From: Thermoprotei archaeon
GTDB lineage: Archaea > Thermoproteota > Thermoprotei > Gearchaeales > Gearchaeaceae
DNA: 64,000 nucleotides
Assembly: GCA_017857595.1 (NCBI GenBank)
Contig: JAFMCU010000004.1
Location: 40,427-104,426 of the forward strand
Direction: 5' to 3'
Under the pieces are notes generated by a model. That model was not told where the DNA came from. It searched no databases and was given only the letters and a program-made list of their open reading frames with translations. Below, piece by piece: positions 18,096-26,307 of the stretch. How positions within the stretch are numbered: position 1 is the stretch's first letter; each line of letters opens with the position of its first letter. A program made the position numbers and the translations under genes.

Positions 18096-18554
18096 CTATT
18101 TTGAAATGCTAATGTATATAATCTTAGGATTAAAATAAAGAAAACTGATATAATTTATATTGTTCACAATTTGAAAATTTTTATCGAATGCTAGGTTGTA
18201 AATTATATGACTGCTGCTTATGTTTAATATAAGATTATTCGGATCTGATAAAAATTTTTTATATTGATTACTTAAGAGAGCATCTAAGGCAGGTCTAAAC
18301 GATATAGTACCATTTTTGTTAATAACAATTATGCTATTAGGAGGTATGATTATTTTTATCGTAATCGAATATTGAATGTTTTCATATACGAAATTGATTG
18401 CTTCATTAATTTTAATTAAATCTTCTAAAACCACACTTTGATTAACATAATTAAAATAGAAAGCTATTTGCATTACACTTGTGGCGTATGAGAAGCTAAT
18501 TAGAATCAACAATGTAGAGACAACTAATATGCTAGAAATTATGTTAGACGCCAT
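18096..18554 (-). CDS. Pilin-like protein of the pilus operon
   Basis: 152 aa. MASNIISS precedes a hydrophobic helix (about 8-30), then a Tyr/Asn/Ile-rich extracellular part. The uncharged leader is atypical for class III signals. The size, single N-terminal helix and position among similar genes suggest a minor pilin. It begins four bases after the preceding gene's stop. Confidence 0.5.
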   Translation of the reverse strand: MASNIISSILVVSTLLILISFSYATSVMQIAFYFNYVNQSVVLEDLIKINEAINFVYENIQYSITIKIIIPPNSIIVINKNGTISFRPALDALLSNQYKKFLSDPNNLILNISSSHIIYNLAFDKNFQIVNNINYISFLYFNPKIIYISISK

Positions 18555-18558
18555 TGCT

Positions 18559-19290
18559 TTAAACTAAAACCCACTCAACGATGCCATAACTATCAGTTAG
18601 ACTTATAATAGTTTTTCCAATGCTAGAAGATGGTAATATAAAAATAAAGCTGTTTTTAGATTCTAAATAAACAAAATTACCTGTATTACTACCATTTATA
18701 GAAGGTGAGATTTCATTTAATACATTAACTTTTTTTCCATTAAAGTATGTTATGTAAGTATAATTAACGATAACATAGTAATAATTATAAATACTGGATT
18801 TTGATGTAATTACCTTTGCACTAGTTACGTTAGTAAAAAATAGTAATTCAAATTCATTTCTTATAGTTACAGATGCATTAAAATAGGAACCATTACCTTT
18901 GTTAGAACTAGCTAAGATGCTTATTATGATAGGGTTATAGCTTGAATTCTTCAGCCAAGAAAAATCATAACTGGGAAGTATATCCATTATCTTTTTAAGG
19001 GATAAATAATAGTAATTTATAGCGGTATCTTTAGATAACTTAGCTAGCGTATTACTTATTAAAGGATTAAAGTTTGAATTTTCATATTGAGATAAAAGTA
19101 TTTTAAATCCTGTATTTGTACCATTAGCTAAAATTTGTTCGAAAAAATAAAATGTTTCTATTAATTTATTTGTTGGATCAAACTCAACATATTTATAATT
19201 GACCAGTAAAGGATGAATTGTTAACGCAAATAATATTATTAAAATTGAAATTAAAGTTACTACAGGAATTAAAACTTGAGCTTTTTTCAT
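18559..19290 (-). CDS. Pilin-like protein of the pilus operon
   Basis: 243 aa. MKKA followed by QVLIPVVTLISILIILFAL fits a minimal class III leader with cleavage after Ala4. The mature part is strand-rich with several N-x-S/T sequons and a SYGIVEWVLV C-terminus. The start overlaps the preceding pilin-like gene by four bases. Confidence 0.6.
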   Translation of the reverse strand: MKKAQVLIPVVTLISILIILFALTIHPLLVNYKYVEFDPTNKLIETFYFFEQILANGTNTGFKILLSQYENSNFNPLISNTLAKLSKDTAINYYYLSLKKIMDILPSYDFSWLKNSSYNPIIISILASSNKGNGSYFNASVTIRNEFELLFFTNVTSAKVITSKSSIYNYYYVIVNYTYITYFNGKKVNVLNEISPSINGSNTGNFVYLESKNSFIFILPSSSIGKTIISLTDSYGIVEWVLV

Positions 19291-19694
19291 TCTTTGCTTA
19301 TTGCTAAAATCAGAATGAAAAATTGAGTAGTATTACCATTTATTCCATTCAATATTAAAATTGAAGTTACCTCGTTTTTATTGGTAAAATCGGCTGTTTG
19401 AAAAGACCATATTATCGCCCAACTTTCATTATATAAAAATATTTTAAACCCATATTCCTTAGGAACTAAGCTATAAAGAACTTTTATTAACACAGTAGGA
19501 TTTTTAAAGATGTATTTAAGATAACCGTTTTCCACGATAAATCCTAAAGTACTACTTACAATATTTTGCTCATTGCCTAAACTGCTATTAGCTTCAGGTG
19601 TATAATACTGGTAAGCAATAATAGTTGCGCTAATTAAAATTAATGATGCTAACAAGGCCTCAATTATCCTTGCTTGAGCTCTATACTTCTCCAT
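19287..19694 (-). CDS. Pilin-like protein of the pilus operon
   Basis: 135 aa. MEKYRA followed by QARIIEALLASLILISATIIAYQYY has the charged leader, small residue and Glu in the hydrophobic helix expected of archaeal pseudopilins. The remainder forms a small globular domain. It overlaps both flanking genes (14 bases upstream, four downstream), indicating coupled translation. Confidence 0.65.
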   Translation of the reverse strand: MEKYRAQARIIEALLASLILISATIIAYQYYTPEANSSLGNEQNIVSSTLGFIVENGYLKYIFKNPTVLIKVLYSLVPKEYGFKIFLYNESWAIIWSFQTADFTNKNEVTSILILNGINGNTTQFFILILAISKE

Positions 19695-20079
19695 AAGTGT
19701 TGACTTTTATTGCGGTTATATTACCGTTAAGAAAGTAAGCATAGTAAATTTCTTGGTCGACAAATTCAGGAGGAATTTTTCCTCCTTGATATATTATTTT
19801 GCTTAATATAGTTCCATTTACAACTTGAATAATGTATATTTGAACATAATAATAAATTCCTTTATCTAATTTTCCATCACATAAATTAGAAACATTGACG
19901 ACTGAGTAAGATTTAGCGTTCATATATACAAAAGCGATTTCTTCAGCACAGCTTTGTAAATATGATAAACTTACATTTGCCTGTTGATAATTAATTAGAT
20001 AAACTACGCTGTTTATCGACCAAATAGAAACAATTATTATTATGAAGGAACAAATTATTGCCTCAATTGAGCCCTCCAT
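19681..20079 (-). CDS. Pilin-like protein of the pilus operon
   Basis: 132 aa from the ATG at 20079. MEG followed by SIEAIICSFIIIIVSIWSI gives a very short leader with Gly at -1 and Glu at +3. Two cysteines (QSCAEE and NLCDG) could form a disulphide outside the cell. A TTG at 20085 is a possible start two codons earlier. It begins two bases after the platform gene's stop. Confidence 0.62.
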   Translation of the reverse strand: MEGSIEAIICSFIIIIVSIWSINSVVYLINYQQANVSLSYLQSCAEEIAFVYMNAKSYSVVNVSNLCDGKLDKGIYYYVQIYIIQVVNGTILSKIIYQGGKIPPEFVDQEIYYAYFLNGNITAIKVNTYGEV

Positions 20080-20081
20080 TA

Positions 20082-21953
20082 TCAAAAGCTTCCAAATTTA
20101 ATAATTTGAAAGATTTGCAAAACTAAAAATGCAATTAACAAACATATAATTGAGTTTTTTATTCCTTCAATATGGTTATATCCTAATGATCCTCCTAAAT
20201 ATCCTAATAATATAGAGTTTAGATATGAAGAAAAAAGCGCGATTTCATAAAGCCAATTAGGTGTTGCATTAATGATAAAAAAAGAAGGACCTGTATATAT
20301 TAAGTTGACTGTGTTAAATGCACTAACAAGATTATTCATAATTGATATAGAAATAGATATAGAAGCAGCTAACAAAGCTGTAACGAAATAACTAGAGTAT
20401 TTAAAAAATCTTGTCTTAAGTTTATAGATTTTTCTGCTATTATCAAGCTTATCAACAAAATCTGATAATTCAGAATAAATTATTGGATCTGCACCTGCTT
20501 GGTCTGTATATTCAATAATGCTAAATATTTGCTTAAACATTAACGGTAATCTTTCTTTAGTTAGCGCATTTGTGATACTGGATCCAAATCTTTTTAGGAA
20601 TACAAGTTTTCTTAAAAATAATTTTATGTATTCATCAAATCTGTCGATTATTTTTTCCAAAGCTTGTAACGGACTATTCCCTTTCTTGATTTCTTCCGAG
20701 AGTTCTCTTATCATCTTTGGAATCGTATCTATTAGTTTTTCATGGTTTCGATATCTGTAGAAATTAAAATAGAAAAGACTAAATAATGTTATGATTGAAG
20801 GTATTAATAACATATAGCTTGGGTCGATGTTATAAAATCTGTATAGAAAAAATAGTATTGCTAAACTTGTGAATAGCACCAAAAGTCCGTTCTTATAATC
20901 CATACTAGTAGATACTACAAGAAAAGATGGTATGCTACTTCTAAGAATGAATAAGAAAGCAGCGAAAAATAGAATAGGAAGCACAATAAAAATAATAAAT
21001 GCCATAAAAATGTTCATCCCAATAAAAATAGCAGATACTATCATTGTTATAGGCACCAGTATAAATACCAATAGTTGAGAAGCAAGAAGAACATTAAACT
21101 TTTCAAGTAAGTTTTCTATTTTCCTTTCCAATAGTTTAAAGCTATCTATCATTTTGCTCTTCATTATTTTATGCAATTCGATAGCTCCTGTAGAAGAAAC
21201 TGTTATGAATAATTCTTTTAATTCAGGATGATATGCAATATGTGAATACTTTGAGATAGTTTCAATCGGGTTTAACATATAAAGTATTCTTATTTTTTCT
21301 AGCTGCATGTAGATTTTTTTGAAGTAAGAAAAAAATGGATTTCTGCTTATAATTTCTATAATTATGTAGGGATTTATTCCAATAGTTAAAAAAGAAGTAA
21401 AAACTACGTAGAGCATTTGAATTTCTTTATCAAGGCCAGAATTTAAGTATGACTTCAATATAAAAGGTTTCAAAATGATGTAAATTAAGTAGGCATTACT
21501 TATAGTTAGAGCAAAAATTAACACAGTAAAATTTATTCCTGAATGGATTTGCAAAAATAGCAGGACTAAATTAAAAATGAGACTCCTAGTAAAAGCATAA
21601 AATATCAACTTAACATAACTTACAGGATCTTCTTTTATTGAAGTGTAAAATAATATTTCTTTATATATTTCAATCATTTTTTGTAGAAAATTTGTTTTTT
21701 GATTTAAAATATCATATAATTTTCTTTCTATTTTGCTAATATTAATGAATATTATAATTAATAAAAATATTGATACAATTTCAAATAATGATATATTCAA
21801 AAATATCATTTCCATTATATCTATAGTCAAAGTAATTATAAATGGTATATTTATTATTAATAATTTAATATCAGTAAAATATGTGTAATTTAAATTCTTA
21901 AATAAATTATTATGATTATCAATTAATAGTAAAAATTTTTTACTACTACTCAT
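20082..21953 (-). CDS. TadC/PilC-type pilus platform membrane protein
   Basis: Polytopic inner-membrane platform on which the secretion ATPase acts. 623 aa with two tandem T2SSF-like modules: helices in the first half, and a second half containing the cytoplasmic segment IPKMIRELSEEIKKGNSPLQALEKI (about 395-425) followed by further membrane helices. That segment matches the conserved loop of the FlaJ/TadC family. It begins one base after the ATPase stop. Confidence 0.85.
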   Translation of the reverse strand: MSSSKKFLLLIDNHNNLFKNLNYTYFTDIKLLIINIPFIITLTIDIMEMIFLNISLFEIVSIFLLIIIFINISKIERKLYDILNQKTNFLQKMIEIYKEILFYTSIKEDPVSYVKLIFYAFTRSLIFNLVLLFLQIHSGINFTVLIFALTISNAYLIYIILKPFILKSYLNSGLDKEIQMLYVVFTSFLTIGINPYIIIEIISRNPFFSYFKKIYMQLEKIRILYMLNPIETISKYSHIAYHPELKELFITVSSTGAIELHKIMKSKMIDSFKLLERKIENLLEKFNVLLASQLLVFILVPITMIVSAIFIGMNIFMAFIIFIVLPILFFAAFLFILRSSIPSFLVVSTSMDYKNGLLVLFTSLAILFFLYRFYNIDPSYMLLIPSIITLFSLFYFNFYRYRNHEKLIDTIPKMIRELSEEIKKGNSPLQALEKIIDRFDEYIKLFLRKLVFLKRFGSSITNALTKERLPLMFKQIFSIIEYTDQAGADPIIYSELSDFVDKLDNSRKIYKLKTRFFKYSSYFVTALLAASISISISIMNNLVSAFNTVNLIYTGPSFFIINATPNWLYEIALFSSYLNSILLGYLGGSLGYNHIEGIKNSIICLLIAFLVLQIFQIIKFGSF

Positions 21954-21954
21954 A

Positions 21955-24465
21955 TTAATCCAATAATACCTCTTCTTCAGACTTAATTTCTTCCAAGTTA
22001 AACTTTAATGGATCTTTATAAAATTCCCAAATTAGTTTGCTTATGTTCCTATAATCCATAAAATAATCGTTTTTCTTTGCTTCCTCTTTAATTTTATTAA
22101 TAAATCTCAATTTTATTTCTATATCATTATACATCTTTTCTTCATCCCACCCTTTTTCCTCCATGATTTGCACAATTGTAGGAGTTTTCACAACTTCCTC
22201 TATAGAAAGTGTTTTAAATCTATCTTCATCACTTTTGTATGAGGATATTCTTATTAATTTTGGCTCATTATTTGAAGTTACGTAATTCAGGTCGTATATT
22301 CCAGTAACTCTTCTATAGTATATTGGTATTCTTTTTGTGTTTGTATCTTGTTTGTACTGACTTATTCGATGCAGCTCAACAATAGAATGTAAGGAGCTAA
22401 GACTTCCAATCTCCACTTTTATAGGATCACTAATTAATCTTTCAATAGCTGAAATTGGAGTTTCTGCATGCAAGCTAGTTATTCCTCCATGACCAGTCAT
22501 AATAGCTTGTGCCCATACTCTTCCTTCTTCACCTCTAACTTCTCCAACAATTAAATAATCTCCACTCATTCTTAGCGCATGTTTAACAAGAGTAAACATA
22601 TCTATACTACCTTTTTCGTCTAAAGTGATGCTTTCTCTTGTTACAAGAGGGATCCAATAAGGATGAGCAAGTCTAAGTTCAGGAGTATTATGACATACAA
22701 AACCATTAGCTATAAACTTTCCATTATTTAAAACAGTTAAATCGTATACTCTATCCTTTTTATATGTTTTTTCTATATAGACAATTTTTTCTTCATTTAT
22801 ATCGAATTTAGTTTCTTTCCTTTTTTCTTTTTCCAGTACATATTGTTCAGTTTGGATACTATTTATGTGGACATGATAATATAGTCCATCGTTTATCTTG
22901 ACAATTTGGGTTTTAATTTTTATTCCTAACAGAAGGGACATAAAAATAACGTATTGATAGATGTTTAAATTCTCTTTATTAAATACTAAAGTATTAGAAC
23001 CTTCTTTTATATGATTATTTATTATTTTGAAATAGTAATTTATTAGTTCATCTATATTTCTAAAAATAGAATAGTAATTGTTTCTTTCAAAATTTAAATT
23101 ATATTGAGAAATACAATTATCAATAATAAAATGATTGCGTAAATTTATTACTTCTTTAATATCATTTTTTATTGAATATATATTATTACCTATTAAACTT
23201 GAATGATTAACATAAATCAAATTGTAATTTTCACCTAAATAAAGATTGTCTATAACTAAGATTTTATCATTTAATCTTAAATCTGAACATTTTACGGGTT
23301 TAATTTTTTTGTTTTCATCATAGGAAAAAAGAGAATGATCACCTGTAACTTCTATTTGTTTACCTGTTTCAGTAATAATTTTAACGAATTCTTTTGCTAC
23401 AAAATGCCTATAGAGATATTGGCATCTTGCCCAAGTCACTCTATATTGTTCGTCTATAGTTAATACATATAAATTGGGAATAGATAAAAATCCGTCTTCT
23501 TCTATATTATAAATATCAAATAATTGATCTACGAAATTACCTATTTTATCTATTATAATTATATCATCAAGCTTAAATGCCACAATAGAATCCTTTGATA
23601 CAGAATCTTCAACAGTAATAACCGTTGAATTATGTGGAATAAAATTTGTTAGAGAATTAATTAAACTTGTTTTTCCATCACCCATTCCGCCAATAACTAA
23701 AACTGCTTTTTTGTTTTCAATAAGCGTCATAAGATATGCTGCACTTAGTGTATCTAGTGTATTTTTGCATAAAATTCTTGTTATACTCCAAGGGTTTTCT
23801 GGAAATTTTCTTATTGTTAAACTACTGCCTTTATATCCTACTTCTTTTTTATAAGTAACAGTTATTCTAGCAGTGTCTGATGACCTTATTGATAGCATAG
23901 GCTTGAACATGCTAATGCTTTTACCGCTTTTGTAAACTACTTTTTCAATATACAAATCTAATTCTTGTTCATCTAAAATTATGTTAGTAATAAGCTTACC
24001 ATATTCCGAATGAATAACTCTAGCTGGTACATTTGGTGAGGGGAATTGAACATCTTCTATCTTAGGATCATTAAGAATTGGGTCTAAAATACCATAACCT
24101 ATAATTTCCCTTTCCAAAAAATAAGCTAACTTATTATCATGTACACCAAACTTTGCTAACAATTCTCTAAATTTTCTTCTCTCTCCAATTTCAATACTGG
24201 GTAGCTTATATAGCAAGTCATTTATAATATTATTCAGTGTTTCAATTTCTAAGTTTGAGATCTCTGGATCTTTAACGATGTATCTTCCATCATTAGTTAT
24301 TAATATATTTGAGTATCCAACTTTGTAGCTTTCAGCAATATCCAGATTCTCTGTATCAAGCTTGGAATATTTAAAATTAATTTTTGCATTTTCTAGGATC
24401 TTATAATTATTCTTCAATTTATTGGTACTATTTGAATTAAATAAAGCTTTTATAGGATTTTTCAT
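21955..24465 (-). CDS. Type II/IV secretion ATPase (TadA/FlaI/GspE family) interrupted by an intein
   Basis: Hexameric ATPase powering pilus assembly. The precursor is 836 aa from the ATG at 24465, and about 530 aa after splicing. The N-terminal part contains DPILNDPKIEDV and the SIRSSDTARITVTYK strand. Walker A is GGMGDGKT (Lys265). The Asp box ITVED is separated from TPELRLAHPYWIPLV by a 306-residue insert. The Walker B/His region follows (LIVGEVRGEEGRVWAQAIMTGHGG). A TATA box 25-28 bp upstream supports the 24465 start. A TTG at 24480 is the alternative. First gene of the operon. Confidence 0.92.
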   Translation of the reverse strand: MKNPIKALFNSNSTNKLKNNYKILENAKINFKYSKLDTENLDIAESYKVGYSNILITNDGRYIVKDPEISNLEIETLNNIINDLLYKLPSIEIGERRKFRELLAKFGVHDNKLAYFLEREIIGYGILDPILNDPKIEDVQFPSPNVPARVIHSEYGKLITNIILDEQELDLYIEKVVYKSGKSISMFKPMLSIRSSDTARITVTYKKEVGYKGSSLTIRKFPENPWSITRILCKNTLDTLSAAYLMTLIENKKAVLVIGGMGDGKTSLINSLTNFIPHNSTVITVEDSVSKDSIVAFKLDDIIIIDKIGNFVDQLFDIYNIEEDGFLSIPNLYVLTIDEQYRVTWARCQYLYRHFVAKEFVKIITETGKQIEVTGDHSLFSYDENKKIKPVKCSDLRLNDKILVIDNLYLGENYNLIYVNHSSLIGNNIYSIKNDIKEVINLRNHFIIDNCISQYNLNFERNNYYSIFRNIDELINYYFKIINNHIKEGSNTLVFNKENLNIYQYVIFMSLLLGIKIKTQIVKINDGLYYHVHINSIQTEQYVLEKEKRKETKFDINEEKIVYIEKTYKKDRVYDLTVLNNGKFIANGFVCHNTPELRLAHPYWIPLVTRESITLDEKGSIDMFTLVKHALRMSGDYLIVGEVRGEEGRVWAQAIMTGHGGITSLHAETPISAIERLISDPIKVEIGSLSSLHSIVELHRISQYKQDTNTKRIPIYYRRVTGIYDLNYVTSNNEPKLIRISSYKSDEDRFKTLSIEEVVKTPTIVQIMEEKGWDEEKMYNDIEIKLRFINKIKEEAKKNDYFMDYRNISKLIWEFYKDPLKFNLEEIKSEEEVLLD
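22687..23604 (-). other. Intein within the pilus ATPase
   Basis: In-frame 306-residue insertion between Asp287 and Thr594 of the precursor, exactly inside a conserved ATPase motif. It starts with Ser (SVSKDSIVAF, block A), has a block B TGDHSLF (His377), block F VYDLTVLNNGKFIANG and ends VCHN, followed by Thr as the +1 nucleophile. All splicing residues look intact. The middle (about 492-535) resembles the C-terminal half of a LAGLIDADG endonuclease (TLVFNKENL ... LLLGIKIKTQI), but no full LAGLIDADG motif is visible, so the nuclease is probably dead. Confidence 0.9.
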
Positions 24466-24485
24466 CACTAAGCATTTCAATAAAA

Positions 24486-24493
24486 ATATAAAA
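24486..24493 (-). promoter_or_regulatory. TATA box of the pilus operon
   Basis: TTTTATAT on the minus strand, centred about 25 bp before the ATPase ATG at 24465. This predicts a leaderless operon transcript. It shares the 108-bp gap with the promoter of the divergent secreted-protein gene. Confidence 0.5.
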
Positions 24494-24543
24494 GGACCTA
24501 GTTAGTAAAATCAAACAGCGTATTTAATAAATATTGCTAAAAA

Positions 24544-24553
24544 TTTTTATATA
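24544..24553 (+). promoter_or_regulatory. TATA box of the divergent secreted-protein gene
   Basis: TTTTTATATA preceded by A-rich sequence, centred about 25 bp upstream of the ATG at 24574. Transcription would begin at or next to the start codon, so the mRNA is probably leaderless. Confidence 0.5.
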
Positions 24554-24573
24554 TCTTATAATACTATAATATT

Positions 24574-25872
24574 ATGAATAAGCTATTAATATCATTAGTC
24601 ATTTTATCAATTATATTAATATCGTTTACTTTAAATATAATTTTAAAAAATAATAATAATTTAAATGCAAATTCAAATAACATATATATAAATATTCCTA
24701 TATGTGTTAATAAATTAGATAATAAAATAGCCACAGAACTGTATCCTTTAAACGTTACATTAGTTTCATCTTTTTTGAACTGTGCATTAATAGTTGCTAG
24801 TGATGGATATTTATCTAAAAAACCTCTTGAAATATTCTATGATTTATCTAATCTAACATCTACATCTAACGGCTATGTTTTTATTATTCTATTTGCTAAT
24901 AGTTTTAGACAAAATTTTTTAACTGCATTTTTAAAGGCTCTTACTAAAAACGGTTACAAAATGCCTTTATTAATAGCTAATTCAACAATAGATAAGAAAG
25001 TTATTAATCTTGATTCTCGTCTATTTAATTCTGATGTAATAGCTATTTCATTTAAGCCATTTGGTTGGTCAATAGCTGATAAAATATCATCTCCTGCAAA
25101 CGATGTAGCTTGGGCAATTAATAATTTCTTGGATAGCAAATATCAGCTAATTTCTCAGAAAACATCTGTTCAGGATGGAATCACTGTAAACGGATTTAAT
25201 TTCATTGGTTATGTTGGATGGAAAACAGCTAATGCTGTAGATAACAATGGTAAAGTAGTTGGTATAGAAAGTATTAAAGTTGATTATTATTATACAAGTG
25301 CTACAACTGCAAATGGTAAATATGAGTTTTTCCTAGCGCATATTTGGCACTCAGCATATGGTAACCTATGTTGGACAGCTTGGTATGGTGTTACATATTG
25401 TTACGCACCAAAATCATGGGTTAGTGTTACAAATTGGGAAACTTCAACATGGCCGGGTCAAGTTCTTGATGATTGTGGTCCTAAAAACACCGGTTCAAAT
25501 ACAATCATTACTTATAGTATATCTGCCAGTGCGACTGTAGGATCAAGCGGACCTTCTGTATCAGCAGGAGCTACAGTTAGCTATACTGTTCCTGGAGGAC
25601 TAGTAATTAATTGGCAAGATTATACTCAACCACAAAACGGTTATGTGCAAACTAATCATCAAATACCTAATTCGCAAGGAGGTCAACCTGGACCAGTATA
25701 TACTTTAGAACCTGCATCTATTGGTTTTTTAGATCCTACTAAACCAGGTGGGATTGAACCTATGTCAGTATTTCATGATTTTAAAGTAACTTTTGATGAT
25801 GGCGATGGTGATTTATGGAATGCTGATATTAATTTCTATGTTACATTGTATTCTACGTATGTTTCAGGATAA
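24574..25872 (+). CDS. Secreted protein of unknown function, divergent from the pilus operon
   Basis: 432 aa. A lysine followed by a long hydrophobic signal or anchor (3-24) leads into an Asn-rich linker. Residues 40-195 form an alpha/beta region. From about 200 the sequence becomes beta-rich and Trp-rich, with three Cys (Cys266, Cys276, Cys301). Residues 310-338 alternate small and hydrophobic residues (ITYSISASATVG, SVSAGATVSYTV) like an amphipathic beta hairpin. The C-terminus has an acidic DDGDGD loop that could bind calcium. I do not recognise the family. Surface protein, pilus-associated factor or secreted toxin are all open. Confidence 0.6.
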   Translation: MNKLLISLVILSIILISFTLNIILKNNNNLNANSNNIYINIPICVNKLDNKIATELYPLNVTLVSSFLNCALIVASDGYLSKKPLEIFYDLSNLTSTSNGYVFIILFANSFRQNFLTAFLKALTKNGYKMPLLIANSTIDKKVINLDSRLFNSDVIAISFKPFGWSIADKISSPANDVAWAINNFLDSKYQLISQKTSVQDGITVNGFNFIGYVGWKTANAVDNNGKVVGIESIKVDYYYTSATTANGKYEFFLAHIWHSAYGNLCWTAWYGVTYCYAPKSWVSVTNWETSTWPGQVLDDCGPKNTGSNTIITYSISASATVGSSGPSVSAGATVSYTVPGGLVINWQDYTQPQNGYVQTNHQIPNSQGGQPGPVYTLEPASIGFLDPTKPGGIEPMSVFHDFKVTFDDGDGDLWNADINFYVTLYSTYVSG

Positions 25873-25981
25873 ATTAAAGCTTTAAAAATTATATAAAATA
25901 TATTAGTTGATTATTTTTATTATTGCAAAAATTTTTATTTTTGCTATTGTATTCATATCCAATGTTATCATATAGAATATT

Positions 25982-26066
25982 GCGGGGGTTCCCGAGCCAG
26001 GTCAAAGGGGCAAGCCTGAGGCGCTTGTGCGTAAGCGCTGCGTGGGTTCAAATCCCACCCCCCGCA
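25982..26066 (+). tRNA. tRNA-Leu (GAG)
   Basis: Class II tRNA with acceptor GCGGGGG/CCCCCGC, anticodon stem CAAGC/GCTTG, loop CTGAGGC (anticodon GAG), long variable arm (TGCGTAAGCGCTGC) and a TTCAAAT T-loop. No CCA is encoded. The 109 bases before it contain no gene. Confidence 0.95.
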
Positions 26067-26201
26067 TATCTTAAAATATAGTAAAATTTCTTACTATAAC
26101 TTAATACTAACAATTTTATCAGCTATGCGGTTTAATTTTCGGAAAATTTTTATTTTTAAATAAACCATTAATATAATTCGAACATATAATTTAAAATAAA
26201 T

Positions 26202-26274
26202 GCCTCGGTAGCTAAGCTGGTATAGCATCCGCCTTGTAAGCGGAAGGTCGAGGGTTCGAATCCCTCCCGAGGCT
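26202..26274 (+). tRNA. tRNA-Thr (TGT)
   Basis: Acceptor GCCTCGG/CCGAGGC, anticodon stem TCCGC/GCGGA, loop CTTGTAA (anticodon TGT), T-arm with TTCGAAT and discriminator T. No CCA is encoded. The gap of 135 bases to the upstream tRNA-Leu is AT-rich and shows no gene. Confidence 0.95.
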
Positions 26275-26307
26275 AATTTTAATAACTTTAAATTTATTTT
26301 GTATCTC

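Noticed and set aside
14462..24465. Archaellum operon
   Set aside because: No FlaH, FlaG, FlaF or FlaX homologue is present. The ATPase, platform and many pilin-like genes fit a pilus-type system better.
24954..25139. Short antisense reading frame inside the secreted-protein gene
   Set aside because: It lies within a clear coding region on the other strand and has no motif or start signal.
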